A stretch of 6,774 nt of DNA from Verrucomicrobiota bacterium (GCA_003176035.1 PSRL01000067.1:1-6774); one strand, 5' to 3'. Shown: positions 1-6,355, counted from the first letter of the stretch. The notes: generated by a model not told the origin, from the sequence alone. Made by a program: numbers and translations.

Positions 1-68
1 GACTTCCCGTGCAAGACTACATCGAATGTCTTGTCGTAGTTATTCCCACAGTGTTCACAAATTGGCAT
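1..68 (-). CDS. Small Cys-rich zinc-ribbon-like protein, N-terminal part only (cut by left edge)
   Basis: On the minus strand an ATG at 68-66 opens a frame that stays open to the window edge, giving 22 full codons and reading MPICEHCGNNYDKTF then DVVLHGK. The CxxCGNxYDK pattern, with two cysteines three residues apart followed by GN and YDK, matches what I recall of the N-terminus of a widespread small (about 60-80 residue) bacterial protein with several CxxC pairs. Those proteins probably bind zinc, and their function is not established. The remaining Cys pairs would lie outside the window. No Shine-Dalgarno sequence is seen before the ATG, as for the other genes here. The gene diverges from the SDR gene, with 469 bp between them. 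The frame is short because it is truncated, so the call rests on the motif. Chance is possible but unlikely given the fit. Confidence 0.7.
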   Translation of the reverse strand, partial: MPICEHCGNNYDKTFDVVLHGK

Positions 69-157
69 AAGTATTTGGTCTGTTTGTTAATAACATAAAT
101 GATTTCTGAAATTGCGCCAGGACAAACAAGCGTTTTTGGCTCGCACAGAAAGAATTA

Positions 158-205
158 GGCAGTATTTTTCGCGCCCTTGCCACACCTATGGCGAGAGATA
201 CTGCC
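158..205. repeat. Long hairpin abutting repeat element A
   Basis: The arms GGCAGTAT (158-165) and ATACTGCC (198-205) are perfectly complementary. Inside them, after a 3x3 internal loop, TCGC (169-172) pairs with GCGA (191-194), leaving an 18-nt loop. The hairpin ends exactly one base before the terminal inverted repeat of element A begins at 206. There is no T-tract on either side, so it is not a convincing intrinsic terminator. It could be a cruciform, a small-RNA hairpin, or part of a composite element with A. The rest of 69-157 shows no gene, only AT-rich leader sequence of the left-edge gene. Confidence 0.6.
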
Positions 206-388
206 AGAGCGTTTTTCAATTAAATAATTACATGTTGTTGCCAGGAATTTTTGGCTCAGGCGCGAAGCCACGAGCGGGCCATATCTTGATGATACGGACC
301 GGTTTGGGCGACAAAGCCTGGGGCAAAAAGGGCGGCAACCGCATGGCAATTTCCTGCGACATGTGAATATTTAGTTAATAAACGCTCT
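206..388 (+). repeat. Dispersed repeat element A (MITE/REP-like, 183 bp)
   Basis: Non-coding element bounded by an imperfect 30-bp terminal inverted repeat: 206-235 against the reverse complement of 359-388 match at about 25 of 30 positions, sharing AGAGCGTTT, AAATA and ACATGT. The interior is near-identical in blocks to the reverse complement of element B (6238-6424). Shared blocks include TTGTTGCCAGGAATTTTTG, GGGCCATATCTTGAT, GGCGACAAAGCCT, GGCAACCGCATGGCAATTTC and TATTTAGTTAATAAA. A central imperfect hairpin lies at 275-301. No target-site duplication is recognisable and no transposase is encoded. A reading frame from a TTG at 112 crosses the element but is judged spurious, because the same translated motif appears in copy B. 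This is most likely a non-autonomous mobile or REP-like intergenic repeat. Confidence 0.85.
275..301 (+). repeat. Central hairpin of element A
   Basis: CGG (275-277) pairs with CCG (299-301), CC (279-280) with GG (296-297), and TATC (282-285) with GATA (291-294). Two mismatches (g278/a298 and a281/c295) interrupt the stem, and the loop is TTGAT. The same architecture occurs in elements B and C. Confidence 0.6.
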
Positions 389-497
389 CAATCGATTCCG
401 ATTGGATGCGCCGCCTAGCTTTCCCGAGCGAAGGGGGCACACTCTACTTATTTGTGCTCACTTGTGGACTGTGAGTTTTAAGAGGAAATTAGCCTCT
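389..497. promoter_or_regulatory. Cluster of short inverted repeats in the SDR upstream region
   Basis: Three perfect short inverted repeats lie between element A and the SDR start: CAATCG/CGATTG (389-394 and 399-404, 4-nt spacer), CTCAC/GTGAG (457-461 and 471-475, 9-nt spacer) and AGAGG/CCTCT (481-485 and 493-497, 7-nt loop). Any could be an operator half-site pair or a leader hairpin. I see no convincing -35/-10 pair, so the SDR promoter is not placed. Function is inferred from position only. Confidence 0.35.
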
Positions 498-537
498 CCT
501 TTCCTTCGGAACAGTAAGATCAAACAACAGCAACAAT

Positions 538-1329
538 ATGAACACTTGTGACAGGGAATTTCAAAATAAAGTAGTTATTATTACAGGCGGTGGGACCGGA
601 ATTGGAAAGGCAGCTGCCCAAGCATTTCTTAATAAAGGTGCAAATCTTTTGATTAATGGCCGTCGCGAAAGCATCCTCTCGCAAACGGCACAGGAACTGG
701 ATCCTTCCGGAAAACGCGTGGCTTATGTGTCCGGGGATGCATCTCTGAAATCCACCGCCCAAAAAATTGCCGCTGTAGCGGAAGAACGTTTTGGTGGGAG
801 TGATATCCTAATAAACAATGCGGGAATTTTCAGACCAACTCCATTTCTGGAACATACGGAAACTGATGTGGACGCTTATATAGGAGTTGCAATTAAGGGC
901 CCCTTCTTTGCCGCCCAGGCAGTCATTCCCTCGATGATCCGTCGCGGAGGAGGGAGTATCGTGAACGTGGGTTCAATGTGGGCTCTGATTGCGGTAAATG
1001 CAACCCCTTCGAGCGCTTACTCCGCTGGCAAAGCCGGCTTACATGCTTTGACTCGGAATTTAGCTCTCGAATTTGCTGCGAACAAAATTCGAGTCAATGC
1101 CATAGCCCCTGCTGTCGTTGAAACTCCCGTCTATGACACCTTTTTGACTGCCGAACAACGCGCGGCAACACTTCCCACATTTGAAGCTTTTCATCCCCTT
1201 GGCCGGAATGGGCAACCCGCAGATGTAGTGGAGGCTATTCTATTTCTAGCTGGCCAACGAGCGGATTGGATTACCGGCGTAATCCTTCCCGTGGACGGTG
1301 GCGTCACGAGCGGGATTCATCGAGTTTAG
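538..1329 (+). CDS. SDR-family NAD(P)-dependent oxidoreductase (classical, 263 aa)
   Basis: Complete 263-residue protein, the usual length for a classical short-chain dehydrogenase/reductase, predicted cytosolic. It interconverts a hydroxyl and a keto group on an unidentified substrate. Visible motifs, in order: cofactor-binding TGGGTGIG at residues 16-23 after the first beta strand; NNAG at 93-96; catalytic Ser146 in VNVGSM; Tyr161 and Lys165 in YSAGKAG; then IRVNAIAP at 184-191 and the C-terminal PVDGG. Arg42-Arg43 at the end of the second strand favour NADPH, by family precedent. The ATG at 538 puts the Rossmann strand at the usual distance from the N-terminus. No Shine-Dalgarno sequence is present; the leader is CAACAGCAACAAT. 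The gene stands alone, converging on the lacI-type gene. Substrate cannot be told: FabG-like, sugar or polyol dehydrogenase roles all fit. Confidence 0.95.
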   Translation: MNTCDREFQNKVVIITGGGTGIGKAAAQAFLNKGANLLINGRRESILSQTAQELDPSGKRVAYVSGDASLKSTAQKIAAVAEERFGGSDILINNAGIFRPTPFLEHTETDVDAYIGVAIKGPFFAAQAVIPSMIRRGGGSIVNVGSMWALIAVNATPSSAYSAGKAGLHALTRNLALEFAANKIRVNAIAPAVVETPVYDTFLTAEQRAATLPTFEAFHPLGRNGQPADVVEAILFLAGQRADWITGVILPVDGGVTSGIHRV

Positions 1330-1351
1330 CAACCGAAGTGGTGGTCTGGGG

Positions 1352-1363
1352 AGGGATATCCCT
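1352..1363. repeat. 12-bp perfect palindrome AGGGATATCCCT
   Basis: The palindrome AGGGATATCCCT lies 23 bp after the SDR stop codon. It has no loop and no following T-run, so it is a poor terminator hairpin and may be incidental. Confidence 0.3.
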
Positions 1364-1380
1364 TGCTGATTCCGTGGCGT

Positions 1381-1541
1381 TATAGCGAAAGCCTATAAAT
1401 TGATCACAAATTTGGAGGGTATTTTTTCTTCGGGCGCGGCGCAAAAGCAAGGCCATATCCATGATATGGACTTGCTTCCGCAACAATGACTGAGGGAAAA
1501 AGACCCACAAAGTTGCTGTCATTTATAGGTGTTTCGCTATA
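1381..1541 (+). repeat. Dispersed repeat element C (diverged copy of A/B, 161 bp)
   Basis: It is bounded by an inverted repeat: TATAGCGAAAGCCTATAAAT (1381-1400) against ATTTATAGGTGTTTCGCTATA (1521-1541), which match except for a small indel. The interior aligns in the same orientation as element A: both have a T-run, then GGCGCG, then GGCCATATC, then a GAT...GGAC half-stem, then GC-ACAA-G-CTG-GG-AAAAAG. Overall identity is clearly lower than between A and B, so this is an older or different subfamily member. It fills the gap between the convergent SDR and lacI-type genes. It encodes nothing convincing and has no clear target-site duplication. Confidence 0.75.
1445..1477. repeat. Strong central hairpin of element C
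   Basis: AAGCAAG (1445-1451) pairs with CTTGCTT (1471-1477). After one g/a mismatch (1452 and 1470), CCATATC (1453-1459) pairs with GATATGG (1463-1469), leaving the three-base loop CAT. This is 14 paired bases with a single mismatch, the strongest stem-loop in the window. No T-run follows on either strand, so it is not a textbook intrinsic terminator, although it sits between two convergent genes. Confidence 0.8.
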
Positions 1542-1542
1542 C

Positions 1543-1585
1543 GTCAGGGGCCTGAGCGTATTGATTATGTCAGGGGTCTGAGGGT
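1543..1585. repeat. Two-copy 17-bp direct repeat overlapping the lacI-type gene's 3' end
   Basis: GTCAGGGGCCTGAGCGT (1543-1559) and GTCAGGGGTCTGAGGGT (1569-1585) match at 15 of 17 positions with a period of 26 bp. The second copy encodes the C-terminal LRPLT of the LacI-type protein. The first lies just beyond its stop codon and touches the end of element C. It probably records a small duplication of the gene's 3' end. Confidence 0.7.
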
Positions 1586-2650
1586 GGTTCCATCCGCCCA
1601 AGCGCCGGGGATGAAGATTTTTCTGGGCTCCCGGGGTATTTGAAGCTCGCTTCTACTGAGCTGACCGATCAACAGATCGACGCTTGCAGCGCCTATTTGT
1701 TCATGTTGTTCGACAACTCCGTCCCAGCCGATGACATCTTCCACAAGATTGAGATTGGCGAGTCCGATATCTTCCGGTACGCGCAGACCCATGCTTTCGA
1801 CCCAGCTTTTGACAACCGGATTCACGCAGATGATAGCTTCCGGTCGATAAGTTTGTATCCAGTGATCGAACTTCGCTGGTCGTCCTTCTTTAAAGCGATC
1901 GAGAAAAATTGCCGGTATCCGCATTTCTTCCGCTACCTGATTTTGTTCAAAGAGATAACCGGCATAAACTCGACCCTGTGCCTCGGTATCCAAGTATTTG
2001 CTATAGACCAAACCAATGCGCTGATAACCCAGTTGCCTCATTTTGGAAAAACACAGGCGAAGGTTGTAAAAGAGATCCCGATCCGCAGAAGAAAAACCCT
2101 GGGGATAAAACGGAACATGTGAAGGCTGATCCGCACATGGAAAGTGGCCGCTTCCAATCAGGGCAACCGCACAACCTTCCCACTGTTCAATGAGATACTG
2201 TTGGTGCAGCAGCAGCGGCAGGATGACGCCAAAGACACCGCGGGAGCGGATACTATCGGCGAGTTTATTCACTTCTTGAGCGTGATTCACTGTATTGGAG
2301 CTAGGCAGCATGAGTTCTTCAAGATGGTAGCCCCGATGTTCGCAACGTTTTTTAGCACCGCTGAAATATCCCTTCAGCCACGGAAACTCTCGCCAACACT
2401 CCTGATTGGGATAGTCATTGATCCAGGCCAGAGTCGCCTGCATGGAGGGTGGGCGATTTGCTCGGGTGTGAGATTGATAAAGAGATACCAGTGGATTTGG
2501 GCGGTAACCCTCCCGCTTAGCAATTTCGTGAATACGTTCCCGAGTGTGACGTGGAATTGTGGGATGGTTTCGCAAGGCGCGGGAGACGGTTGCTTTGTGC
2601 ACCCCGGCTAACTTGGCGATATGATCGAGGGATATTTTTTGTAACTTCAT
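1565..2650 (-). CDS. LacI-family transcriptional regulator (361 aa)
   Basis: Complete 361-residue protein with the LacI/GalR plan. The N-terminal helix-turn-helix at about residues 7-28 includes IAKLAGVHKATVSRALRN, followed by TRERIHEIAKREGYRPNP (36-53) and a periplasmic-binding-protein-like effector domain from about 70 to 350 (GVFGVILPLL, LGYQRIGLVYS, VPEDIGLANLN). Proteins of this family are cytosolic dimers, usually binding a sugar or nucleoside effector. The hinge is unusual: the common NxxARxL is replaced by NPLVSLYQS, a variant I associate with Verrucomicrobiota. The ATG at 2650 is right for the fold, since the HTH begins within the first ten residues. The gene diverges from the glycosyltransferase-like gene and may control it and itself. 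No sugar catabolic gene is adjacent, so the effector and regulon are unknown. Confidence 0.95.
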   Translation of the reverse strand: MKLQKISLDHIAKLAGVHKATVSRALRNHPTIPRHTRERIHEIAKREGYRPNPLVSLYQSHTRANRPPSMQATLAWINDYPNQECWREFPWLKGYFSGAKKRCEHRGYHLEELMLPSSNTVNHAQEVNKLADSIRSRGVFGVILPLLLHQQYLIEQWEGCAVALIGSGHFPCADQPSHVPFYPQGFSSADRDLFYNLRLCFSKMRQLGYQRIGLVYSKYLDTEAQGRVYAGYLFEQNQVAEEMRIPAIFLDRFKEGRPAKFDHWIQTYRPEAIICVNPVVKSWVESMGLRVPEDIGLANLNLVEDVIGWDGVVEQHEQIGAASVDLLIGQLSRSELQIPREPRKIFIPGAWADGTTLRPLT

Positions 2651-2680
2651 GGAAGCTCTGTCGATGCGATGCGGAGTGTA

Positions 2681-2708
2681 ATTTTATCCCATCGAATAGA
2701 TTACGCAA
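2681..2708 (-). promoter_or_regulatory. Candidate sigma-70-type promoter of the lacI-type gene
   Basis: On the minus strand, TTGCGT (2708-2703) and TAAAAT (2686-2681) are separated by 16 bp. Both boxes differ little from TTGACA/TATAAT. Transcription would start about 25 bases before the ATG at 2650. Confidence 0.5.
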
Positions 2709-2730
2709 GTGATTCATGCGACAGGTAAAA

Positions 2731-2740
2731 TTTACGTAAA
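2731..2740. promoter_or_regulatory. Palindrome TTTACGTAAA, possible LacI-type operator
   Basis: A perfect 10-bp palindrome with a central CpG, the centre typical of LacI-family operators, lies 23 bp upstream of the proposed -35 box of the lacI-type gene and within the divergent promoter region. Its place suggests autoregulation or control of both flanking genes. No second copy was found by eye in the window, so the assignment is speculative. Confidence 0.35.
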
Positions 2741-2923
2741 GAGAAATTCGGAAGGAATATTGATTTTTGAAAAATGCGAAATCACCTAATAATTCAATAA
2801 AAAGGCAGACGCCATTTTCTCAAAAATTAAAGTTTTTTTAATCTTTGCAATTAAGTGCGATTGAATCGCCTCGCAGAGCCATCGATCGTGAACTGTTCGA
2901 ATGGTTAGTTGAATCAGCTTTTT
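2741..2923. other. AT-rich divergent intergenic region with one short inverted repeat
   Basis: No gene is visible. The stretch is notably AT-rich, with several A and T runs up to about 2850. GCGATT/AATCGC (2857-2862 and 2864-2869) form a perfect inverted repeat around a single G. This is another operator candidate for the divergent pair. Confidence 0.4.
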
Positions 2924-2952
2924 TTGGAATTATTTCCACGGAGTGTTATGGT
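2924..2952 (+). promoter_or_regulatory. Candidate sigma-70-type promoter of the glycosyltransferase-like gene
   Basis: TTGGAA (2924-2929) and TATGGT (2947-2952) are separated by exactly 17 bp. The palindrome AGAAATTTCT (2957-2966) falls where transcription would begin. The boxes support the ATG at 3037 as start, leaving a leader of about 75 bases. Confidence 0.5.
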
Positions 2953-3036
2953 AGGTAGAAATTTCTTGGAAATTTGCTCTGGACTTTTTTACAGCTCCCT
3001 AGTCGGTACGTATGCGTTAAAAGAAATTTATTTGAT

Positions 3037-3660
3037 ATGCGCGTCTTCACCTATTACACACCGCTAAAGGGGAAAGATGAAAGCGCGGAAGACGGGCTTA
3101 TGAAACTCTGGAAAGTATCCTGGAAGCGTTTCGGATGGACCCCTTGCATTTTAACGGCGGAGGACTTACCGCGAGACTGTACATCCCTGGCGCTGTTAAA
3201 AGCTTTTTCGCGTCACCCTACCGTGAATAGACGGGGTCTGGATTACTCTTGTTTTGCGCGGTGGCTGGCTGTGGCGCAGCAAGGCGGAGGCTTTATGTGC
3301 GACTATGATGTCATCAACTATGGCTTCCACCCCCGGGAAATTGGCGAATTGACCGTTTATGAGCGGCACGTTCCGTGTCTTGTCAGTGGAACCGCAGAGG
3401 AATTTCTGCGCATGTGTCACTTATTTGCGAACTATCCTCCTGATCTAAAAGACAGAGTGGGGTGGCGTTTCGCTGTTTCAGACATGAGTATTCTCGATCG
3501 CAATCCGGAAATCTATCTGCGGAAGCACGATTGTGTCGAATACAACAGAGCAGGTTGGGAGGAGGCAGCAGCAGTGCATTTTAGCAATTTTTCCATGAAA
3601 CCAAATGGCTTCCTACCACGCTACAAACACATTCCTCGGATTCGTCCCTTGCTTGATTGA
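3037..3660 (+). CDS. Glycosyltransferase-like protein with DxD motif (GT32-like, 207 aa)
   Basis: A 207-residue protein without signal peptide or membrane segment. The key stretch is residues 73-92: Phe-Ala-Arg-Trp-Leu-Ala, then QQGGGFMCDYDV. An Arg before a GG(G/I)(F/Y)xxDxDV motif is the hallmark of the GT32 / DxD sugar-binding group, where the DxD aspartates (Asp89, Asp91) would hold the metal and nucleotide sugar. A late His (181, in VHFSNFS) resembles the C-terminal metal-ligand histidine of GT-A enzymes. It starts MRVFTYYTPL, a plausible first beta strand. A TTG at 2974 would extend the frame by 21 residues, but that start nearly overlaps the proposed promoter, so the ATG at 3037 is preferred. 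It stands alone, not in a polysaccharide cluster. Enzymatic role is inferred from the motif; donor and acceptor are unknown. It ends 16 bp from the convergent hrpB stop. Confidence 0.6.
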   Translation: MRVFTYYTPLKGKDESAEDGLMKLWKVSWKRFGWTPCILTAEDLPRDCTSLALLKAFSRHPTVNRRGLDYSCFARWLAVAQQGGGFMCDYDVINYGFHPREIGELTVYERHVPCLVSGTAEEFLRMCHLFANYPPDLKDRVGWRFAVSDMSILDRNPEIYLRKHDCVEYNRAGWEEAAAVHFSNFSMKPNGFLPRYKHIPRIRPLLD

Positions 3661-3676
3661 CCAGCAATAAAGAAGT

Positions 3677-6211
3677 TTACTTCCAAACATGTTTAGGGTA
3701 CTGGCGTTGCAGTTGTTTTTTTAAATTCGGATAGGTTTCTTTCCAGAACGTCCCTAAATCCTTTGTCACTTGAACAGGACGATGATTTGGCGCCAGGATT
3801 TGAAAAGTCAAAGCGACACGGCCATCTGCAATTTGGAGGACGGATTCGACACCATAAAGATCTTGAATCCTTGCGCTAATCAGGGGATCTGCAACCGCGT
3901 CGTAAACGATCTTTGCCTTGCGACCGCCAGGGAGTTCCCACCGCTCCGGCGCATAACGCTCCACTTGTTGTTGTTGATGTGGAGAAAGCCAGCTGCGGAC
4001 GATTTCCAGCACCGGCCGGTCTTTGATGTCGCGATAACAGGTCGCATTTTCGCAAATTTGGGTAATGAGAAGATGACGTTCAAGATTGCCAATGGGCGGA
4101 AGCTTTAATTCGGGCATCCATTGAGACAATCGATTGACACGAGAGATCCTCTGTTCAACCGATTCTCCCCAATTGGCTAATTTAAGCTCCCCTTTTAAAA
4201 CTTCCTCAGCCAGGCATTGGCTTGCTGCGAGCGAAGGCTCCGCATCTCGTTTTTGGGATTCGATGGTGAGATCGCGAAATAATTTGGACCGTTGGACTAC
4301 CACGCGGTTTTGACTGGAGTCGAAAAGGACGGCGGTCGTTTCCCGGAAATCGGCGGGAAACAATTCCTGAAGCCATTCTTCGCGAACTGTGGTGGCAAGG
4401 CTGAGCAGGACCTGCGGATCGCCCGGGCGGGAATCAATTTCATTAATTTCCGCTGCGACAAGGAGTCGGCTTGACTGCGCGGCGCTGGTTCGACTGAGCA
4501 TCCCTCGCCGCCCATGTACCAGGTCACAAACCAGGGTGCCCATACTGCGGCGACAGCCCAGTTGATCCGAGAAGCCGACGAGGATGCATTTTGCGATGCT
4601 TTCGTCTTCGGCGGGCTGAGCGTCCTCTTTAAGATTCTGGGCATTTGCAATTTGGAGAAATTGTTTAAACAGTTTGTCCACCTCTCTGGCCGATTCCGCA
4701 TGGAGAGCAAGTCGACGGCACGCATCGGTGCGGAAACCTTGCTTCTTCGCCCAGGCATAGGCTCGCATACAAACACTGAAATCGGAAAAATCTGACCCAA
4801 ATAAATCTTCCCTTTCTTTTTCTATCCGGCGGTCTGTCTTCAAAAGAAGGTTACGGGATTGTGTCAATGCCGCGATGAGAGCAATGGCTCGCACGCAGCC
4901 AAGAGTTGCGGCTGCGATGAACATACGGGCATAGCGTGGGTGCATGGGGAAAGCCAACATGCGGCGGCCCATGGGAGTGATCTCCTCCGTCCCTGCCTCG
5001 ATGGCTCCCAAAGCTTTTAACAAATCTGAGGCACGCTCCAATACGGCCCGCTCGGGAGGGTCAATCCAGCGAAACGTATTGAAATCCCGAACTCCAACCG
5101 CCTTTAAGGCAAGCAAAGTTTCGGCAAGGTCCATGCGGAGAACCTCCGGCAATTGGTGAGCAGGCCGACGCGCATGATCTTTTTCCTTCCAAAGTCGAAT
5201 GCAAACGCCCGGTGCGGTTCGACCTGCGCGCCCCGCACGTTGATCAGCTGAGGACCTGCTGATCTTCTCAATTAAGAGCGTGTTGATTCCGCGGTGTGGA
5301 TCGTATTTGGCGATGCGCGCTAATCCTGAATCCACCACAAGAGTGACTCCTTCGATGGTGAGGGAAGTTTCCGCAACGTTTGTGGAGACAATGACTTTTC
5401 TGCAATCCCCGCTTTCCACAGCGGCGTCTTGTTCCCTTGGCGGCAGCTCGCCGTGTAGCGGCAAAATAGGAACGGCCGTGTGCAGCCGGGCTCGAATTGC
5501 CTGCACAGTGCGAGCAATTTCGTAGGCTCCAGGCATAAAAACCAGGGCATTGCCGTCCATTTGAGGGAATTTGCGTGCCACCTCTTCGGCAGCCGCTTCC
5601 CAGACAGGCTGGCCCTCCGCATTTTTATAAGCTATCTCCACGGGAAAGGTGCGGCCTTCGGAACGAAGGAGTTCGCAGGGAGCAAGGTACTCGTAAAGAT
5701 CCGCGCCATCCAGGGTGGCGGACATCAGGAGCAGTTTGAGGTCGGGGCGTTGTTTTTCCTGAAGTTCCAGGCTCTGTGCGAGCGTGAGATCGCCAAACAG
5801 ATGGCGCTCATGAAATTCATCAAATAAAATGGCTGAAATGCCGGTCAAAAGCGGATCCGTAAGCATTTGCCGCAAGAGAATTCCCTCGGTCACGAAAAGT
5901 ACGCGCGTCGCAGCTGAGGAAACATTATCCAGTCGAATTTGATAACCAATCTCTCCACCCAGGAGACTTCCCCTTTCCGCAGCGACGCGACTCGCCAGCA
6001 TGCGTGCGGCAAGTCTCCTTGGCTGTAAAACGACCACTCGACCTGTGGCCAAACCCGAATCCACTATAAATTGAGGTACTTGCGTCGATTTCCCCGAACC
6101 GGTTGGCGCTTGCAGGATCAGGCGGTTAGAGCGCTGCAATGCAGCTTCTATTGCGGATCTGAGTTGATAAATTGGTAGACCAACGTCGTGGGTTTCTTTT
6201 GGAAACTTCAT
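3677..6211 (-). CDS. hrpB: ATP-dependent RNA helicase HrpB (DEAH-box, 844 aa)
   Basis: Complete superfamily 2 DExH helicase. From the ATG at 6211 it is 844 residues, close to E. coli HrpB (about 809). Motifs in order: Walker A APTGSGKST (35-43), Walker B DEFHER (131-136; Phe in the DEAH box is usual for HrpB), SAT (164-166), motif V STNVAETSLTIEGV (276-289) and motif VI QRAGRAGR (324-331). A helicase-associated region follows, then the HrpB-type C-terminus with LAPNHRPVQVTKDLGTFW and the terminal YPKHVWK. The frame continues upstream to a TTG at 6394, but those 61 codons lie in repeat element B and translate repeat sequence, so MKFPKETHD is taken as the N-terminus. Its precise RNA substrate is not established in most bacteria. 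It converges on the glycosyltransferase-like gene and shows no intrinsic terminator. Confidence 0.95.
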   Translation of the reverse strand: MKFPKETHDVGLPIYQLRSAIEAALQRSNRLILQAPTGSGKSTQVPQFIVDSGLATGRVVVLQPRRLAARMLASRVAAERGSLLGGEIGYQIRLDNVSSAATRVLFVTEGILLRQMLTDPLLTGISAILFDEFHERHLFGDLTLAQSLELQEKQRPDLKLLLMSATLDGADLYEYLAPCELLRSEGRTFPVEIAYKNAEGQPVWEAAAEEVARKFPQMDGNALVFMPGAYEIARTVQAIRARLHTAVPILPLHGELPPREQDAAVESGDCRKVIVSTNVAETSLTIEGVTLVVDSGLARIAKYDPHRGINTLLIEKISRSSADQRAGRAGRTAPGVCIRLWKEKDHARRPAHQLPEVLRMDLAETLLALKAVGVRDFNTFRWIDPPERAVLERASDLLKALGAIEAGTEEITPMGRRMLAFPMHPRYARMFIAAATLGCVRAIALIAALTQSRNLLLKTDRRIEKEREDLFGSDFSDFSVCMRAYAWAKKQGFRTDACRRLALHAESAREVDKLFKQFLQIANAQNLKEDAQPAEDESIAKCILVGFSDQLGCRRSMGTLVCDLVHGRRGMLSRTSAAQSSRLLVAAEINEIDSRPGDPQVLLSLATTVREEWLQELFPADFRETTAVLFDSSQNRVVVQRSKLFRDLTIESQKRDAEPSLAASQCLAEEVLKGELKLANWGESVEQRISRVNRLSQWMPELKLPPIGNLERHLLITQICENATCYRDIKDRPVLEIVRSWLSPHQQQQVERYAPERWELPGGRKAKIVYDAVADPLISARIQDLYGVESVLQIADGRVALTFQILAPNHRPVQVTKDLGTFWKETYPNLKKQLQRQYPKHVWK

Positions 6212-6245
6212 TTGCGGAAACTTTAATAAACTCTTTTTAGAGAAT

Positions 6246-6273
6246 TTATTAACTAAATAGTTACATGTTGCAA
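6246..6273 (-). promoter_or_regulatory. Candidate hrpB promoter inside the terminal repeat of element B
   Basis: On the minus strand TTGCAA (6273-6268) and TAATAA (6251-6246) are 16 bp apart and lie within the inner edge and terminal repeat of element B. Transcription would begin near 6239, about 28 bases before the hrpB ATG. If real, the element supplies the promoter. Confidence 0.4.
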
Positions 6274-6323
6274 GAAATTGCCATGCGGTTGCCGGCCTTT
6301 TTGCTGAAGGCTTTGTCGCCCCA

Positions 6324-6355
6324 ACCGGGTCCGTATTATCAAGATATGGCCCGGT
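6324..6355. repeat. Central hairpin of element B
   Basis: ACCGGG (6324-6329) pairs with CCCGGT (6350-6355), CC (6331-6332) with GG (6348-6349), and TAT (6334-6336) with ATA (6344-6346), with one bulged base (6330) and one g/t opposition (6333 and 6347; a/c on the other strand). The outer arm differs in sequence from that of element C but still pairs. Confidence 0.65.

Noticed and set aside
112..366. 84-codon frame with a TTG start
   Set aside because: Most of it lies in element A and its hairpin flank; its C-terminal half repeats the translated motif also found in element B. It has no start signal and no protein-like composition.
206..388. Insertion sequence or integron attC site
   Set aside because: No transposase, no attC core sites (GTTRRRY/RYYYAAC) and no clear target duplication; it is at most a non-autonomous element.
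1445..1477. Bidirectional rho-independent terminator between SDR and lacI-type genes
   Set aside because: The stem is strong and well placed, but no T-tract follows it on either strand and the hairpin belongs to the repeat core.
1404..1601. Small minus-strand frames in the SDR/lacI gap
   Set aside because: They cover element C and its terminal repeats; two frames of similar length overlap, as expected for non-coding sequence.
1640..2611. Plus-strand frames of about 155-160 codons across the lacI-type gene
   Set aside because: Antisense shadows of a clearly identified gene, with no domain and no start signal.
538..2650. SDR gene as regulatory target of the adjacent LacI-type protein
   Set aside because: The genes converge, with element C between their ends, and no palindrome similar to TTTACGTAAA was found upstream of the SDR gene.
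2974..3036. TTG start extending the glycosyltransferase-like protein by 21 residues
   Set aside because: The start falls only about 20 bp after the candidate -10 box, and the added residues precede a natural beta-strand start (MRVFTYYTPL).
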